From Bacteroidales bacterium (GTDB lineage: Bacteria; Bacteroidota; Bacteroidia; Bacteroidales; WCHB1-69): a stretch of 7,546 nt of DNA. The stretch spans positions 1 through 7,546 of the forward strand of contig JAQUHH010000110.1 of NCBI GenBank assembly GCA_028683685.1. The letters are read 5' to 3'. Below, piece by piece: positions 1 through 6,658 of the stretch. How positions within the stretch are numbered: position 1 is the first letter of the stretch; the number at the start of each line of letters is the position of its first letter. The position numbers and the translations under genes were made by a program. Under the pieces are notes generated by a model, which made no database searches, was not told the origin of the DNA, and saw nothing but the letters and a program-made list of their open reading frames with translations.

Positions 1-1220
1 TCAATAAGCTTGGTCATTACACCGCCCAATGTTTCAATTCCCAATGAAAGAGGGGTAACGTCCAAAAGAAGTACGTCTTTTACTTCACCCGTTAAAACAC
101 CGCCTTGAATGGCAGCTCCAATGGCAACAACTTCGTCAGGATTGACTCCTTTTGAAGGAGTGCGTCCAAAGAAATCTTCCACTACTTTTTGAATAATAGG
201 CACACGGGTTGAACCTCCAACCAAAATTACTTCTTGAATGTCAGATGGTTTTAATCCGGCATCCGCTAAAGCTTTTTTACAGGGCTCAATAGAACGTTTT
301 ACTAAATCGTCAATCAGTTGTTCAAACTTTGCTCTGGATAAAGAACGAACCAAATGCTTTGGAATTCCATCCACGGGCATAATGTAAGGCAAGTTGATTT
401 CAGTATTGGTTGAGTTTGACAATTCAATTTTTGCTTTTTCAGCAGCTTCTTTTAAACGTTGCAACGCCATTGGGTCGCGACGTAAGTCAATATTATGTTC
501 GGTTTTAAATTCGTCAGCAAGCCAATCGATAATTTTTTGGTCGAAGTCGTCACCGCCAAGATGTGTATCACCATTGGTCGATTTAACTTCAAAAACACCA
601 TCTCCTAGTTCCAAAACAGAAATGTCAAAAGTTCCGCCACCAAGGTCATAAACGGCTACTTTTACATCGGATAATTTCTTGTCCAAACCGTATGCCAAGG
701 CTGCTGCAGTAGGCTCATTAATAATGCGTTTTACAGTTAAACCGGCAATTTCACCCGCTTCTTTGGTTGCTTGACGTTGTGAATCACTAAAATAAGCAGG
801 AACGGTAATAACCGCTTCCGTAACTTCTGTTCCTAAATAATCTTCAGCTGTTTTTTTCATTTTTTGCAAAATCATAGCCGAAATTTCTTGTGGCGTATAA
901 ATACGATCTTTAATTTTTACTCGCGATGTATTATTGTCACCTTTGATAATATTGTATGGCACTCTTCCTACTTCTGTTGCAATTCTGTCGAAGGGTTCAC
1001 CCATAATTCTTTTTATTGAAAAAATAGTGTTGTGTGGATTTGTTATCGCCTGACGTTTTGCAGCATCTCCAACTTTCCGTTCTCCATCATCTGTAAAAGC
1101 AACAATAGAAGGTGTTGTACGACGTCCTTCGTTATTTGTAATAACAACAGGCTCGTTTCCTTCCATAACCGATACACATGAGTTTGTAGTTCCTAAATCT
1201 ATTCCAATTATTTTTCCCAT
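1..1220 (-). CDS. dnaK: Molecular chaperone DnaK (Hsp70), N-terminal 406 codons; C-terminus beyond the left edge
   Basis: This is the cytoplasmic Hsp70 chaperone, which uses ATP-driven cycles with DnaJ and GrpE to fold and protect proteins. Translating from the ATG at 1220 gives 406 uninterrupted residues. They begin [15 protein letters not shown] (phosphate-1 loop, about residues 6-15). The phosphate-2 motif DLGGGTFD is at about 192-199, GGDDFD at about 222-227, and the adenosine motif VGGSTRVP at about 334-341. The interdomain linker [13 protein letters not shown] is at 382-394, and the fragment ends GGVMTKLI, just inside the substrate-binding domain. The nucleotide-binding domain is therefore complete and the lid and tail are missing; full DnaK is about 640 aa, so roughly 230 residues lie outside the window. 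No Shine-Dalgarno is visible; the leader just upstream is A-rich, as is common in Bacteroidota. No grpE or dnaJ is visible on the upstream side, where miaA lies instead; the downstream side is not seen. No CIRCE element is present, and a sigma-54-like element precedes the gene. Confidence 0.98.
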   Translation of the reverse strand, partial: MGKIIGIDLGTTNSCVSVMEGNEPVVITNNEGRRTTPSIVAFTDDGERKVGDAAKRQAITNPHNTIFSIKRIMGEPFDRIATEVGRVPYNIIKGDNNTSRVKIKDRIYTPQEISAMILQKMKKTAEDYLGTEVTEAVITVPAYFSDSQRQATKEAGEIAGLTVKRIINEPTAAALAYGLDKKLSDVKVAVYDLGGGTFDISVLELGDGVFEVKSTNGDTHLGGDDFDQKIIDWLADEFKTEHNIDLRRDPMALQRLKEAAEKAKIELSNSTNTEINLPYIMPVDGIPKHLVRSLSRAKFEQLIDDLVKRSIEPCKKALADAGLKPSDIQEVILVGGSTRVPIIQKVVEDFFGRTPSKGVNPDEVVAIGAAIQGGVLTGEVKDVLLLDVTPLSLGIETLGGVMTKLI

Positions 1221-1272
1221 AATTTTTTTTCTTATAAATATGTTATACTTTGTTTTTGTTAAATCACCTATG

Positions 1273-1288
1273 TTCAATCATTATGCCA
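1273..1288 (-). promoter_or_regulatory. Sigma-54-like -24/-12 promoter element upstream of dnaK
   Basis: Read on the minus strand the element is TGGCATAATGATTGAA. It has the TGGCA block, a six-base gap, then TTGAA, which is the exact spacing of the RpoN consensus TGGCAC-N5-TTGCA. The -24 GG is intact and the -12 dinucleotide is GA instead of GC. A start about 12 bases downstream would fall near 1262, leaving a leader of about 41 bases before the dnaK ATG. No TAnnTTTG housekeeping box was found in this gap. The spacing match is seen directly; sigma-54 control of this dnaK is inferred. Confidence 0.5.
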
Positions 1289-1313
1289 ATGACATATTTT
1301 GCCATTTATGACA
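1284..1313 (-). repeat. Cluster of four TGTCA/TGGCA boxes in the dnaK leader
   Basis: On the minus strand, four near-identical pentamers lie in 30 bases: TGTCA (1313-1309), TGGCA (1304-1300), TGTCA (1294-1290) and TGGCA (1288-1284). The last is also the -24 part of the putative promoter. The half-site TGTCA also occurs as its complement TGACA in the palindrome about 40 bases upstream. The cluster could be an activator or repressor binding array, or simply low-complexity similarity to the promoter block. Confidence 0.4.
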
Positions 1314-1351
1314 GAAGTTGCCTTTTTTAAGAAAAACAAGAGGTGGTTTTC

Positions 1352-1366
1352 CCGACATTTTGTCAG
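1352..1366. promoter_or_regulatory. Imperfect palindrome, possible operator or enhancer site for dnaK
   Basis: The minus-strand sequence is CTGACAAAATGTCGG: six-base arms around a three-base centre, with one G-T position preventing perfection. It lies just after the miaA stop codon and about 65 bases upstream of the -24 block, a usual distance for a bacterial enhancer-binding protein site. It could also form a short RNA hairpin at the end of the miaA transcript, but no U-run directly follows, so a terminator is less likely. Confidence 0.4.
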
Positions 1367-1388
1367 TTTTCCGCAAAGATCCCTATAA

Positions 1389-2297
1389 TTAAAATTCGTT
1401 TTTGGCAAACGAAAGAATGAATTGTATCTGTTCTTCAAACGATATCTGTGAATCTATCCAATGAATTTTAATTTCATTTTTTTCCATTCTTCTAAAAAAA
1501 GTCATTTGGCGTTTGGCAAATTGATGAATGGCAATGTTTAAACGTAGTTTCATTTCCTCGAAACTGATTTTTTCTTGTAAGAATTGACTGATAAACTTGT
1601 ATTCCAATCCGTAAAACTCCAAAGTATCATGAGAAACACCATTCTTTATTAATTGCTGTACTTCTTCTATCATCCCTTCTTGAAGGCGCTGATGTAATCG
1701 ATTTGTAATGCGTTTTCGCACAACTTCTCTGCCCGGATTTATTCCAAAAACGATGGATTTTATTTTTGGAAGTTCTTGCTTTGCTTTTGGATGTTCCAGT
1801 GAGTATTTTTCAATTTCGATGGCTCTAATCAGCCTTCGTTTATCAACAATATCGGTGGTATTGTGAACAAATCTGTACGTTTTCAAAAGTTCAACCAAAT
1901 CCGACATCTCTTTTGATTCGAGTTCCGAACGTAAAATTTTATTTTCGGGAACTTTCAACAAAGAGTATGATTTCAAAATAGATTCTAGGTACAAGCCTGT
2001 TCCTCCGCATAAAATTGGCATTTTCTCTCGCTGAATAACATCTTTATAGGATCGATAAAAATGCTCTTGAAAGTCGAAAAGGCTAAATTCATATCCGGGG
2101 TCTACAATATCTATTAAGTGATATGGGATTTTTTTTCCGTCTATTTGGTAATCACCCAAATCTTTTCCGGTTCCAATGTCCATTCCTCGATAAACTTGAC
2201 GGGAATCGGCACTTATTATTTCGCCATCCATAATATGAGCTAAAGTGGTTGCCAATTTGGTTTTTCCGCATGCAGTCGGTCCTAAAATTACAATCAT
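1389..2297 (-). CDS. miaA: tRNA dimethylallyltransferase MiaA (variant subfamily)
   Basis: MiaA transfers the dimethylallyl group from DMAPP to N6 of adenosine 37 in tRNAs that read codons starting with U, which supports decoding accuracy; it acts in the cytoplasm. At 302 aa the protein is full length for the family. The P-loop GPTACGKT is at residues 6-13 and DSRQVYRGMDIGTGK at 31-45. PYHLID is at 58-63, CGGTGLY at 97-103, and a C-terminal QFAKRQMTFFRR tRNA-binding segment at 259-270. It departs from the E. coli type: DSRQVYRGMDIGTGKD replaces DSALIYKGMDIGTAKP, and GLEYK (230-234) replaces the usual GYRQ. I take it to be a divergent MiaA subfamily, possibly a second copy, since Bacteroidota can carry more than one. 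The start is supported by AAGGAAG five bases upstream. It lies 31 bases downstream of the glycosyltransferase gene on the same strand and is probably cotranscribed with it. Readthrough into dnaK is possible because no clear terminator follows. Confidence 0.94.
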   Translation of the reverse strand: MIVILGPTACGKTKLATTLAHIMDGEIISADSRQVYRGMDIGTGKDLGDYQIDGKKIPYHLIDIVDPGYEFSLFDFQEHFYRSYKDVIQREKMPILCGGTGLYLESILKSYSLLKVPENKILRSELESKEMSDLVELLKTYRFVHNTTDIVDKRRLIRAIEIEKYSLEHPKAKQELPKIKSIVFGINPGREVVRKRITNRLHQRLQEGMIEEVQQLIKNGVSHDTLEFYGLEYKFISQFLQEKISFEEMKLRLNIAIHQFAKRQMTFFRRMEKNEIKIHWIDSQISFEEQIQFILSFAKNEF

Positions 2298-2302
2298 ATA
2301 TG

Positions 2303-2309
2303 CTTCCTT
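2303..2309 (-). promoter_or_regulatory. Ribosome binding site of miaA
   Basis: The minus-strand AAGGAAG sits five bases before the miaA ATG. It is one of only two good Shine-Dalgarno matches in the window and fixes the chosen start. Confidence 0.7.
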
Positions 2310-2328
2310 ATATTTTTAGAAGTCCTGT

Positions 2329-3540
2329 TTATTGATTTTTATCATTTTTCAATTTAAGCATTTTCAACTCTTTTTCAAACAGTAGATCTCTGAAATAAAT
2401 TAAATCTTCCATTTTTTCTAAATTTCTGTTGAGGCAGTTGCTTAAATTTATTTCATCATCCGCAAAATGAAAAACAATATTCTCTTTCAAAGAGCTTAAA
2501 TCATCATAATTCAATTCTTTTTGTTGGGCTTTCATAAATTGCAAAATTCTCAACCCATCCACTTTGGTATGTACCGCTTTTTTGAATTGTTCTAAGTTTT
2601 TGAAGTTTTTCCGAAGGGGTTCCAAAAAGTTTTGATTTTTAAATTGCTCCTTCAAATAATCTAAAAAGACCAAAGACTCATCTTTTTGATAAAGTGTTTC
2701 AATGTTTTTATAAAAAACCAGAACGTGGTCAAAAAGAGAGGTGTGATAAATAGGATAACTTTCCCAATTCCCTTCATTGCCTTTAATCATGGCGGGTCCT
2801 GTGCCAAAAAAAACACGATCGGAAAAACGTGCAGCCGGTTTTACAATCGAATCATTCCAGATGATTAATTTGCCCACTTTTCGTATTTGTTGCAAAAAAT
2901 AAAAATCTTCGCCACTCTTAACGGGACTCATTCCGCCAATTTTTCGATATGCCCATTGTTTGTATGCAATGGCAGAACCCAAAGCCGTATAGGCAAAAGG
3001 AGAATCAATGCGCAGCATATTTATGGCATAATTTCGCATGTAAATTTCATATCTCAACATCGATTTATCCGCATCTTTATTTCCGGATAAAGGATGATAA
3101 TAAGGTGCCAAAATTGCCATAGCATCCGGGTTTCTTAAGAAATTTTGAGCAATGGATTCTACATAATCAGGATCAATCAAAGTGTCGGCATCCATGCTAA
3201 TAATAATATCTTCATCGGCTGCTTTTTCGCCAATAAAATCCATAATGGTTTTGCGGGCATATCCCACGCCAATTTCTTTGCCTTTCCATCCTTTGCCTTT
3301 CGTGCAACGGTCGATTATTGAAATAGACATCTGTTTTTGGTAGGATTGAAGTAGCTTTAGTGTTTTTATATTATTTTCACAAATTGATATTTTTTCAGGA
3401 TTTTCCCACCATTCATCCGGTTGATTGACACAAATTACAGTTTCAACGTCAATAGTAGATTGCTGATTTACAATGCAATCCAGTGTTGTTGAAATAAAAT
3501 CAGCTTCATTTAATGCCGGAAGTGCAAGGTAGATTTTCAT
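2329..3540 (-). CDS. Glycosyltransferase-like protein (GT-A / family 2 type), substrate unknown
   Basis: This 403-aa protein resembles GT-A fold, family 2-like glycosyltransferases, which move a sugar from a nucleotide donor to an acceptor. The N-terminus MKIYLALPALNEADFI is the typical opening strand with a PxxNE motif. SMDADT at 115-120 supplies the metal/nucleotide-binding DxD (D117, D119). KSGEDFYFL at 208-216 supplies the ED acid pair (E211, D212). RFSDRVFFGTG at 238-248 looks like a conserved acceptor-side or loop motif. The C-terminal 120 residues are charged and helical, with no evident membrane segment, so a cytoplasmic or peripheral place is likely. The frame is open to an ATG at 3648, but I chose 3540: homology begins at MKIYLALPALNE, the extra 36 residues look like translated leader, and a TAnnTTTG box lies inside that extension. 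It is probably first in an operon with miaA. The donor and acceptor cannot be told from sequence. Confidence 0.8.
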   Translation of the reverse strand: MKIYLALPALNEADFISTTLDCIVNQQSTIDVETVICVNQPDEWWENPEKISICENNIKTLKLLQSYQKQMSISIIDRCTKGKGWKGKEIGVGYARKTIMDFIGEKAADEDIIISMDADTLIDPDYVESIAQNFLRNPDAMAILAPYYHPLSGNKDADKSMLRYEIYMRNYAINMLRIDSPFAYTALGSAIAYKQWAYRKIGGMSPVKSGEDFYFLQQIRKVGKLIIWNDSIVKPAARFSDRVFFGTGPAMIKGNEGNWESYPIYHTSLFDHVLVFYKNIETLYQKDESLVFLDYLKEQFKNQNFLEPLRKNFKNLEQFKKAVHTKVDGLRILQFMKAQQKELNYDDLSSLKENIVFHFADDEINLSNCLNRNLEKMEDLIYFRDLLFEKELKMLKLKNDKNQ

Positions 3541-3575
3541 GTTTAAATTAAAGTTTTTAACCTCAGTTTGTTTGT

Positions 3576-3591
3576 ATTTTGAATTCAAAAT
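3576..3591. promoter_or_regulatory. Perfect 16-base palindrome in the divergent intergenic region
   Basis: ATTTTGAATTCAAAAT is its own reverse complement over all 16 bases. It overlaps the -7 box of the leftward glycosyltransferase promoter, so a dimeric regulator bound here could block that promoter. Its AT-rich composition means chance is a fair alternative. Confidence 0.35.
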
Positions 3592-3593
3592 TA
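3586..3593 (-). promoter_or_regulatory. Putative -7 box (TAnnTTTG) for the glycosyltransferase-miaA operon
   Basis: The minus-strand TAATTTTG fits the Bacteroidota housekeeping -7 consensus TAnnTTTG. Transcription would begin near 3580, about 40 bases before the chosen ATG at 3540. A matching -33 TTTG is not evident. Confidence 0.45.
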
Positions 3594-3617
3594 CAATTAC
3601 TTCCGCTAAAAAATGGC

Positions 3618-3625
3618 TACTTTTG
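3618..3625 (+). promoter_or_regulatory. Putative -7 box (TAnnTTTG) for the GH3/serine-hydrolase gene
   Basis: TACTTTTG matches TAnnTTTG exactly. Transcription would start near 3630-3632, giving a leader of about 30 bases to the ATG at 3661. Because the box lies downstream of the alternative ATG at 3613, it argues against that start. A -33 TTTG is not clear. Confidence 0.5.
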
Positions 3626-3650
3626 AAAAAACTATTCACAATAAGCAAAA

Positions 3651-3655
3651 AGGAG
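3651..3655 (+). promoter_or_regulatory. Ribosome binding site deciding the start of the GH3/serine-hydrolase gene
   Basis: AGGAG, inside the longer run AAAAAGGAG, ends five bases before ATG 3661. The signal peptide begins directly at that ATG. Together these reject the in-frame ATG at 3613. Confidence 0.75.
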
Positions 3656-3660
3656 CCATT

Positions 3661-6624
3661 ATGCGACCATTATATATAAAGCACATTCTATTTTTAATAC
3701 TGTTATTTGTAATCCCTTTTATACATGTTTCCTGTCAAAGTGCACAAAATACTCCCGATGATTTTTTGCTAAAAAAACCTGAAATAACATGGGCAGATTC
3801 GGTTTTTAACCAAATGACATTGGATGAAAAAATTGCACAATTGATGATTGTCAGGGTAAACTACAATGAAAAAGGAAATGATCAGACATACGTAGACTTT
3901 ATTCAACAAAATCAATTTGGTGGGGTCTGTTTTTTCAAAGGAACTCCCACTCGCCAGCTTTTGTTGACCAATGCCATTCAGTTGGTTTCTAAAATACCAT
4001 TGATGGTTACCATTGATGGCGAATGGGGCTTGTCGATGCGATTGGACAGTACATTGCAATTTCCAAGACAAATCGTTTTGGGTGCCATTCAGAATAATGA
4101 TTTGATTTATCGGATGGGAAAAGAATTTGCTCGGCAGTTCCGCAGAATGGGAATTCATGTGAATTTTGCTCCAGTGATTGATGTTAACAACAATTCTAAA
4201 AATCCAGTTATTAACAGCCGTTCTTTTGGCGAAAATCCAATTTGGGTTGCCCAAAAAGGATTGGCTTATTCAAAAGGCATGGAGGACAACGGACTGATGG
4301 CATGCGTAAAACATTTTCCCGGTCATGGTGATACCGATTCGGATTCGCATTATTCCCTTCCTGTGATCAAACATTCCAGAAAACGTTTGGATCAAATAGA
4401 ACTTTTCCCATTTAAATATCTTTTTAAAGAAGGCGTTTCTTCGGCTATGATTGGACATCTTTTTGTTCCTGCCTTAGATTCTACGGCAAATTTAGCCTCC
4501 AGTTTATCTCCTAAAATTGTGAGAGATTTACTGCGAAATGAATTAAAATACGATGGTTTGGTTTTTACTGACGGACTCGAAATGAAAGGGGTGACGGCTT
4601 TTCACAAACCTGGCGATTTGGAGCTTAGAGCCCTTTTGGCTGACAATGATTTGTTGCTTTTGCCCCCCAATCCTTTGGTGGCTTTAAATAAAATCAAAGA
4701 AGCTGTCGAAAATGGCTCTGTACCTGTAGAATTAATCGACCAAAAATGTTTGAAAATCCTAAAAGCCAAAGAAAAATGGCGAATCCATGAACAAAAAATA
4801 ATGCCTGTTGAAAATTTAATTTCAGAATTAAACAGTGAATATGCTCGAAATTTATTGCAAGAAATTACCGATGCAAGCATCTCCTTAATTGCAAACAAAG
4901 AACAAGTTATTCCTTTGGATGTGTCTAAATATAAGTCTATTGGTGTGCTAAGCATTGGACAAAATCGTACTGCCGAATTTCATCAACAATTATCCTACGC
5001 TTCCCGAATTTCGAGTTATGAAATTAGTAATTCTCCTAAAAGTTCTGAAATTACCATTATGAATCAGGCTTTGCGGCAACATGATTTGGTTATTGTCGCA
5101 CTTTTCGGAATGAACGAACGTCCCAATCAGCAATATGGTCTTCAAAAGCAAGTACTGCAATTGCTCGATTCTCTGGGTAAGCTGGACAATACTGTTTTGG
5201 CTGTTTTTGGAAATCCGTATGCCGTTGATTACATTAAAAATATTGAAGACTTTAACTCGGTTTTGATTGCTTATAATTCTCTGGATAATACTCAGAAATC
5301 TGTTGCTCGCGGCATTGTTGGAATAAATAAAATAAATGGTCAATTGCCTGTTAGCATTAATGAGAAATTCCCCTCAGGAACAGGTTTAGAAACCAAGAAA
5401 CGAAAAACTCATCCCATTACTGAAGTCTCTCTTTTGGAACATAAAATCGATGAAAAGAATTTTGAAAAAATGGACTCTTTTGTAAATGTTTGCATTCAGG
5501 ATAAGATTTTTCCAGGTTGCCAAATTGCAGTGGTTTATAAGGGCGATTTGATTTATCATAAAGCGTATGGAAACTTGGATTATGAGCAAGAAATTTCCAC
5601 CGAATCCACTCATTTGTACGACTTGGCATCCTTGACAAAAGTTTTGGCATCTACTTTGGCGGTTATGAAATTATATGAAAACAATCAAGTAGATTTGAAC
5701 AAACCCATTTCTGACTATTTACCTCAGTTTAAAAATACCGCTATCGAAAACGTGACGATAACGCAAATTATGACACACACGGCTGGTTTTAAAGCATGGA
5801 TTCCATTTTACCGAGATTACATAAAGCCTGAATTTGCCACATTCTTTTTTTCTAAAACTCAAGATTCTATTTATAGTGTCAAAATCACAGATAATTTATT
5901 TACCAAACCTGCTACCAAAGATTCTATTTATAGCGCTATTGCCAATGCTCTTCTGAATAAGAGCAATAAATATCTATACAGTGATTTTGGTTTTATCATG
6001 ATGCCATTATTGGTTGAAAAACTCAGCCAAATGCCTTTTGAAGATTATTTGGAAACGTTTTTTTATCGTCCTTTAGGGCTTAATGCTTTGGGATTTAATC
6101 CTTTAAATAAATTCAGTGATGCTCAAATTGCTCCAACCGAATTGGACAAAGATTTTCGCTTTTCGCTTATTCGTGGCACAGTTCACGACCAAGCTGCAGC
6201 CTTGATGGGCGGCATTAGCGGTCATGCCGGATTGTTTTCCAACGCTCACGATGTGGCTGTTATTATGCAAATGCTTCTTAATGGCGGAACATACAATGGT
6301 AGACGCTACCTCAAAGAATCAACCATTAAGCAATTCACCGTGCGAACGCCTATCAATGCATCGAATCATCGCCGTGGTTTGGGATTTGATAAACCTGTGG
6401 GGGATAAGAATGGAAAAGGACCCACTTCTCATTTAGCATCATCTAAAACTTTCGGACATACGGGTTTTACGGGTACTTGTGCGTGGGCTGACCCAGAAAA
6501 TAATCTTGTTTTTGTTTTTCTCTCAAATCGAGTTCATCCCGATGCCGAAAACAAAGGCATTAGTCAACGAAATGTGAGAACAGAAATTCAAAGCTTGATT
6601 TATGAAGCAATTTCTAAAAAGTAG
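3661..6624 (+). CDS. Exported GH3 beta-N-acetylglucosaminidase (NagZ-like) fused to a serine hydrolase (AmiE-like, beta-lactamase family)
   Basis: This 987-aa protein joins two cell-wall-type hydrolases. Residues 1-25 form a signal sequence with a hydrophobic core and a possible lipobox ending at C25 (HVSC; the H at -3 is atypical), so it is probably a lipoprotein facing the periplasm or outer membrane. About 40-370 is a GH3 catalytic domain: IDGEWG at 118-123, NSRSFG at 185-190, the loop KHFPGHGDTDSDSH at 217-230 (Asp228-His230 acid/base dyad of the NagZ type), and the nucleophile D304 in VFTDGLEMKG. About 400-565 is a GH3 C-terminal-like domain. About 595-985 is a class C beta-lactamase/serine hydrolase domain: S657-L-T-K660, Y773-S-D775, and H933-T-G935 in place of KTG. 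In B. subtilis the NagZ (GH3) and AmiE (beta-lactamase-fold N-acetylmuramyl-L-alanine amidase) genes are neighbours and act in sequence on muropeptides. By analogy this fusion likely removes GlcNAc and then the peptide. A beta-lactamase, esterase or D,D-peptidase activity of the C-terminal half is the alternative. All catalytic motifs look intact. Confidence 0.92.
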   Translation: MRPLYIKHILFLILLFVIPFIHVSCQSAQNTPDDFLLKKPEITWADSVFNQMTLDEKIAQLMIVRVNYNEKGNDQTYVDFIQQNQFGGVCFFKGTPTRQLLLTNAIQLVSKIPLMVTIDGEWGLSMRLDSTLQFPRQIVLGAIQNNDLIYRMGKEFARQFRRMGIHVNFAPVIDVNNNSKNPVINSRSFGENPIWVAQKGLAYSKGMEDNGLMACVKHFPGHGDTDSDSHYSLPVIKHSRKRLDQIELFPFKYLFKEGVSSAMIGHLFVPALDSTANLASSLSPKIVRDLLRNELKYDGLVFTDGLEMKGVTAFHKPGDLELRALLADNDLLLLPPNPLVALNKIKEAVENGSVPVELIDQKCLKILKAKEKWRIHEQKIMPVENLISELNSEYARNLLQEITDASISLIANKEQVIPLDVSKYKSIGVLSIGQNRTAEFHQQLSYASRISSYEISNSPKSSEITIMNQALRQHDLVIVALFGMNERPNQQYGLQKQVLQLLDSLGKLDNTVLAVFGNPYAVDYIKNIEDFNSVLIAYNSLDNTQKSVARGIVGINKINGQLPVSINEKFPSGTGLETKKRKTHPITEVSLLEHKIDEKNFEKMDSFVNVCIQDKIFPGCQIAVVYKGDLIYHKAYGNLDYEQEISTESTHLYDLASLTKVLASTLAVMKLYENNQVDLNKPISDYLPQFKNTAIENVTITQIMTHTAGFKAWIPFYRDYIKPEFATFFFSKTQDSIYSVKITDNLFTKPATKDSIYSAIANALLNKSNKYLYSDFGFIMMPLLVEKLSQMPFEDYLETFFYRPLGLNALGFNPLNKFSDAQIAPTELDKDFRFSLIRGTVHDQAAALMGGISGHAGLFSNAHDVAVIMQMLLNGGTYNGRRYLKESTIKQFTVRTPINASNHRRGLGFDKPVGDKNGKGPTSHLASSKTFGHTGFTGTCAWADPENNLVFVFLSNRVHPDAENKGISQRNVRTEIQSLIYEAISKK
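5861..5933 (+). repeat. Short in-frame direct repeat within the serine-hydrolase domain
   Basis: The 16-base word AAGATTCTATTTATAG occurs at 5861-5876 and again at 5918-5933, exactly 57 bases (19 codons) apart, so DSIYS is encoded twice (about residues 735-739 and 754-758). It lies in the segment between the SxxK and YSD motifs, a variable region of this family. It may mark a small internal duplication. Confidence 0.6.
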
Positions 6625-6658
6625 TTTCCCCAAATGAATGTAAGGTGTAATTCTGGAT

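Noticed and set aside
394..651. 85-residue open frame on the plus strand
   Set aside because: It is antisense to the well-conserved nucleotide-binding domain of dnaK and has no recognisable features.
1340..1366. Rho-independent terminator after miaA
   Set aside because: The palindrome has only six-base arms with a G-T pair and is not directly followed by a U-run.
1221..1388. CIRCE (HrcA) operator before dnaK
   Set aside because: No TTAGCACTC-N9-GAGTGCTAA-like inverted repeat is present.
3541..3660. N-terminal extensions of both divergent genes (starts at 3648 minus and 3613 plus)
   Set aside because: They overlap head to head, contain the promoter boxes, and precede the conserved GT start and the signal peptide with its ribosome binding site.
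3769..5650. Several minus-strand open frames of 62-161 residues
   Set aside because: They lie opposite the GH3/serine-hydrolase gene, whose catalytic motifs are intact; they have composition typical of antisense shadows.
5629..6624. A true beta-lactamase resistance gene
   Set aside because: The SxxK/YSD/HTG set also fits many peptidases, esterases and AmiE-like amidases, and fusion to a NagZ-like domain points to wall-fragment degradation.
6625..6658. Bidirectional terminator between the converging genes
   Set aside because: I could not find a stable stem or a flanking T-run in the 34 bases.
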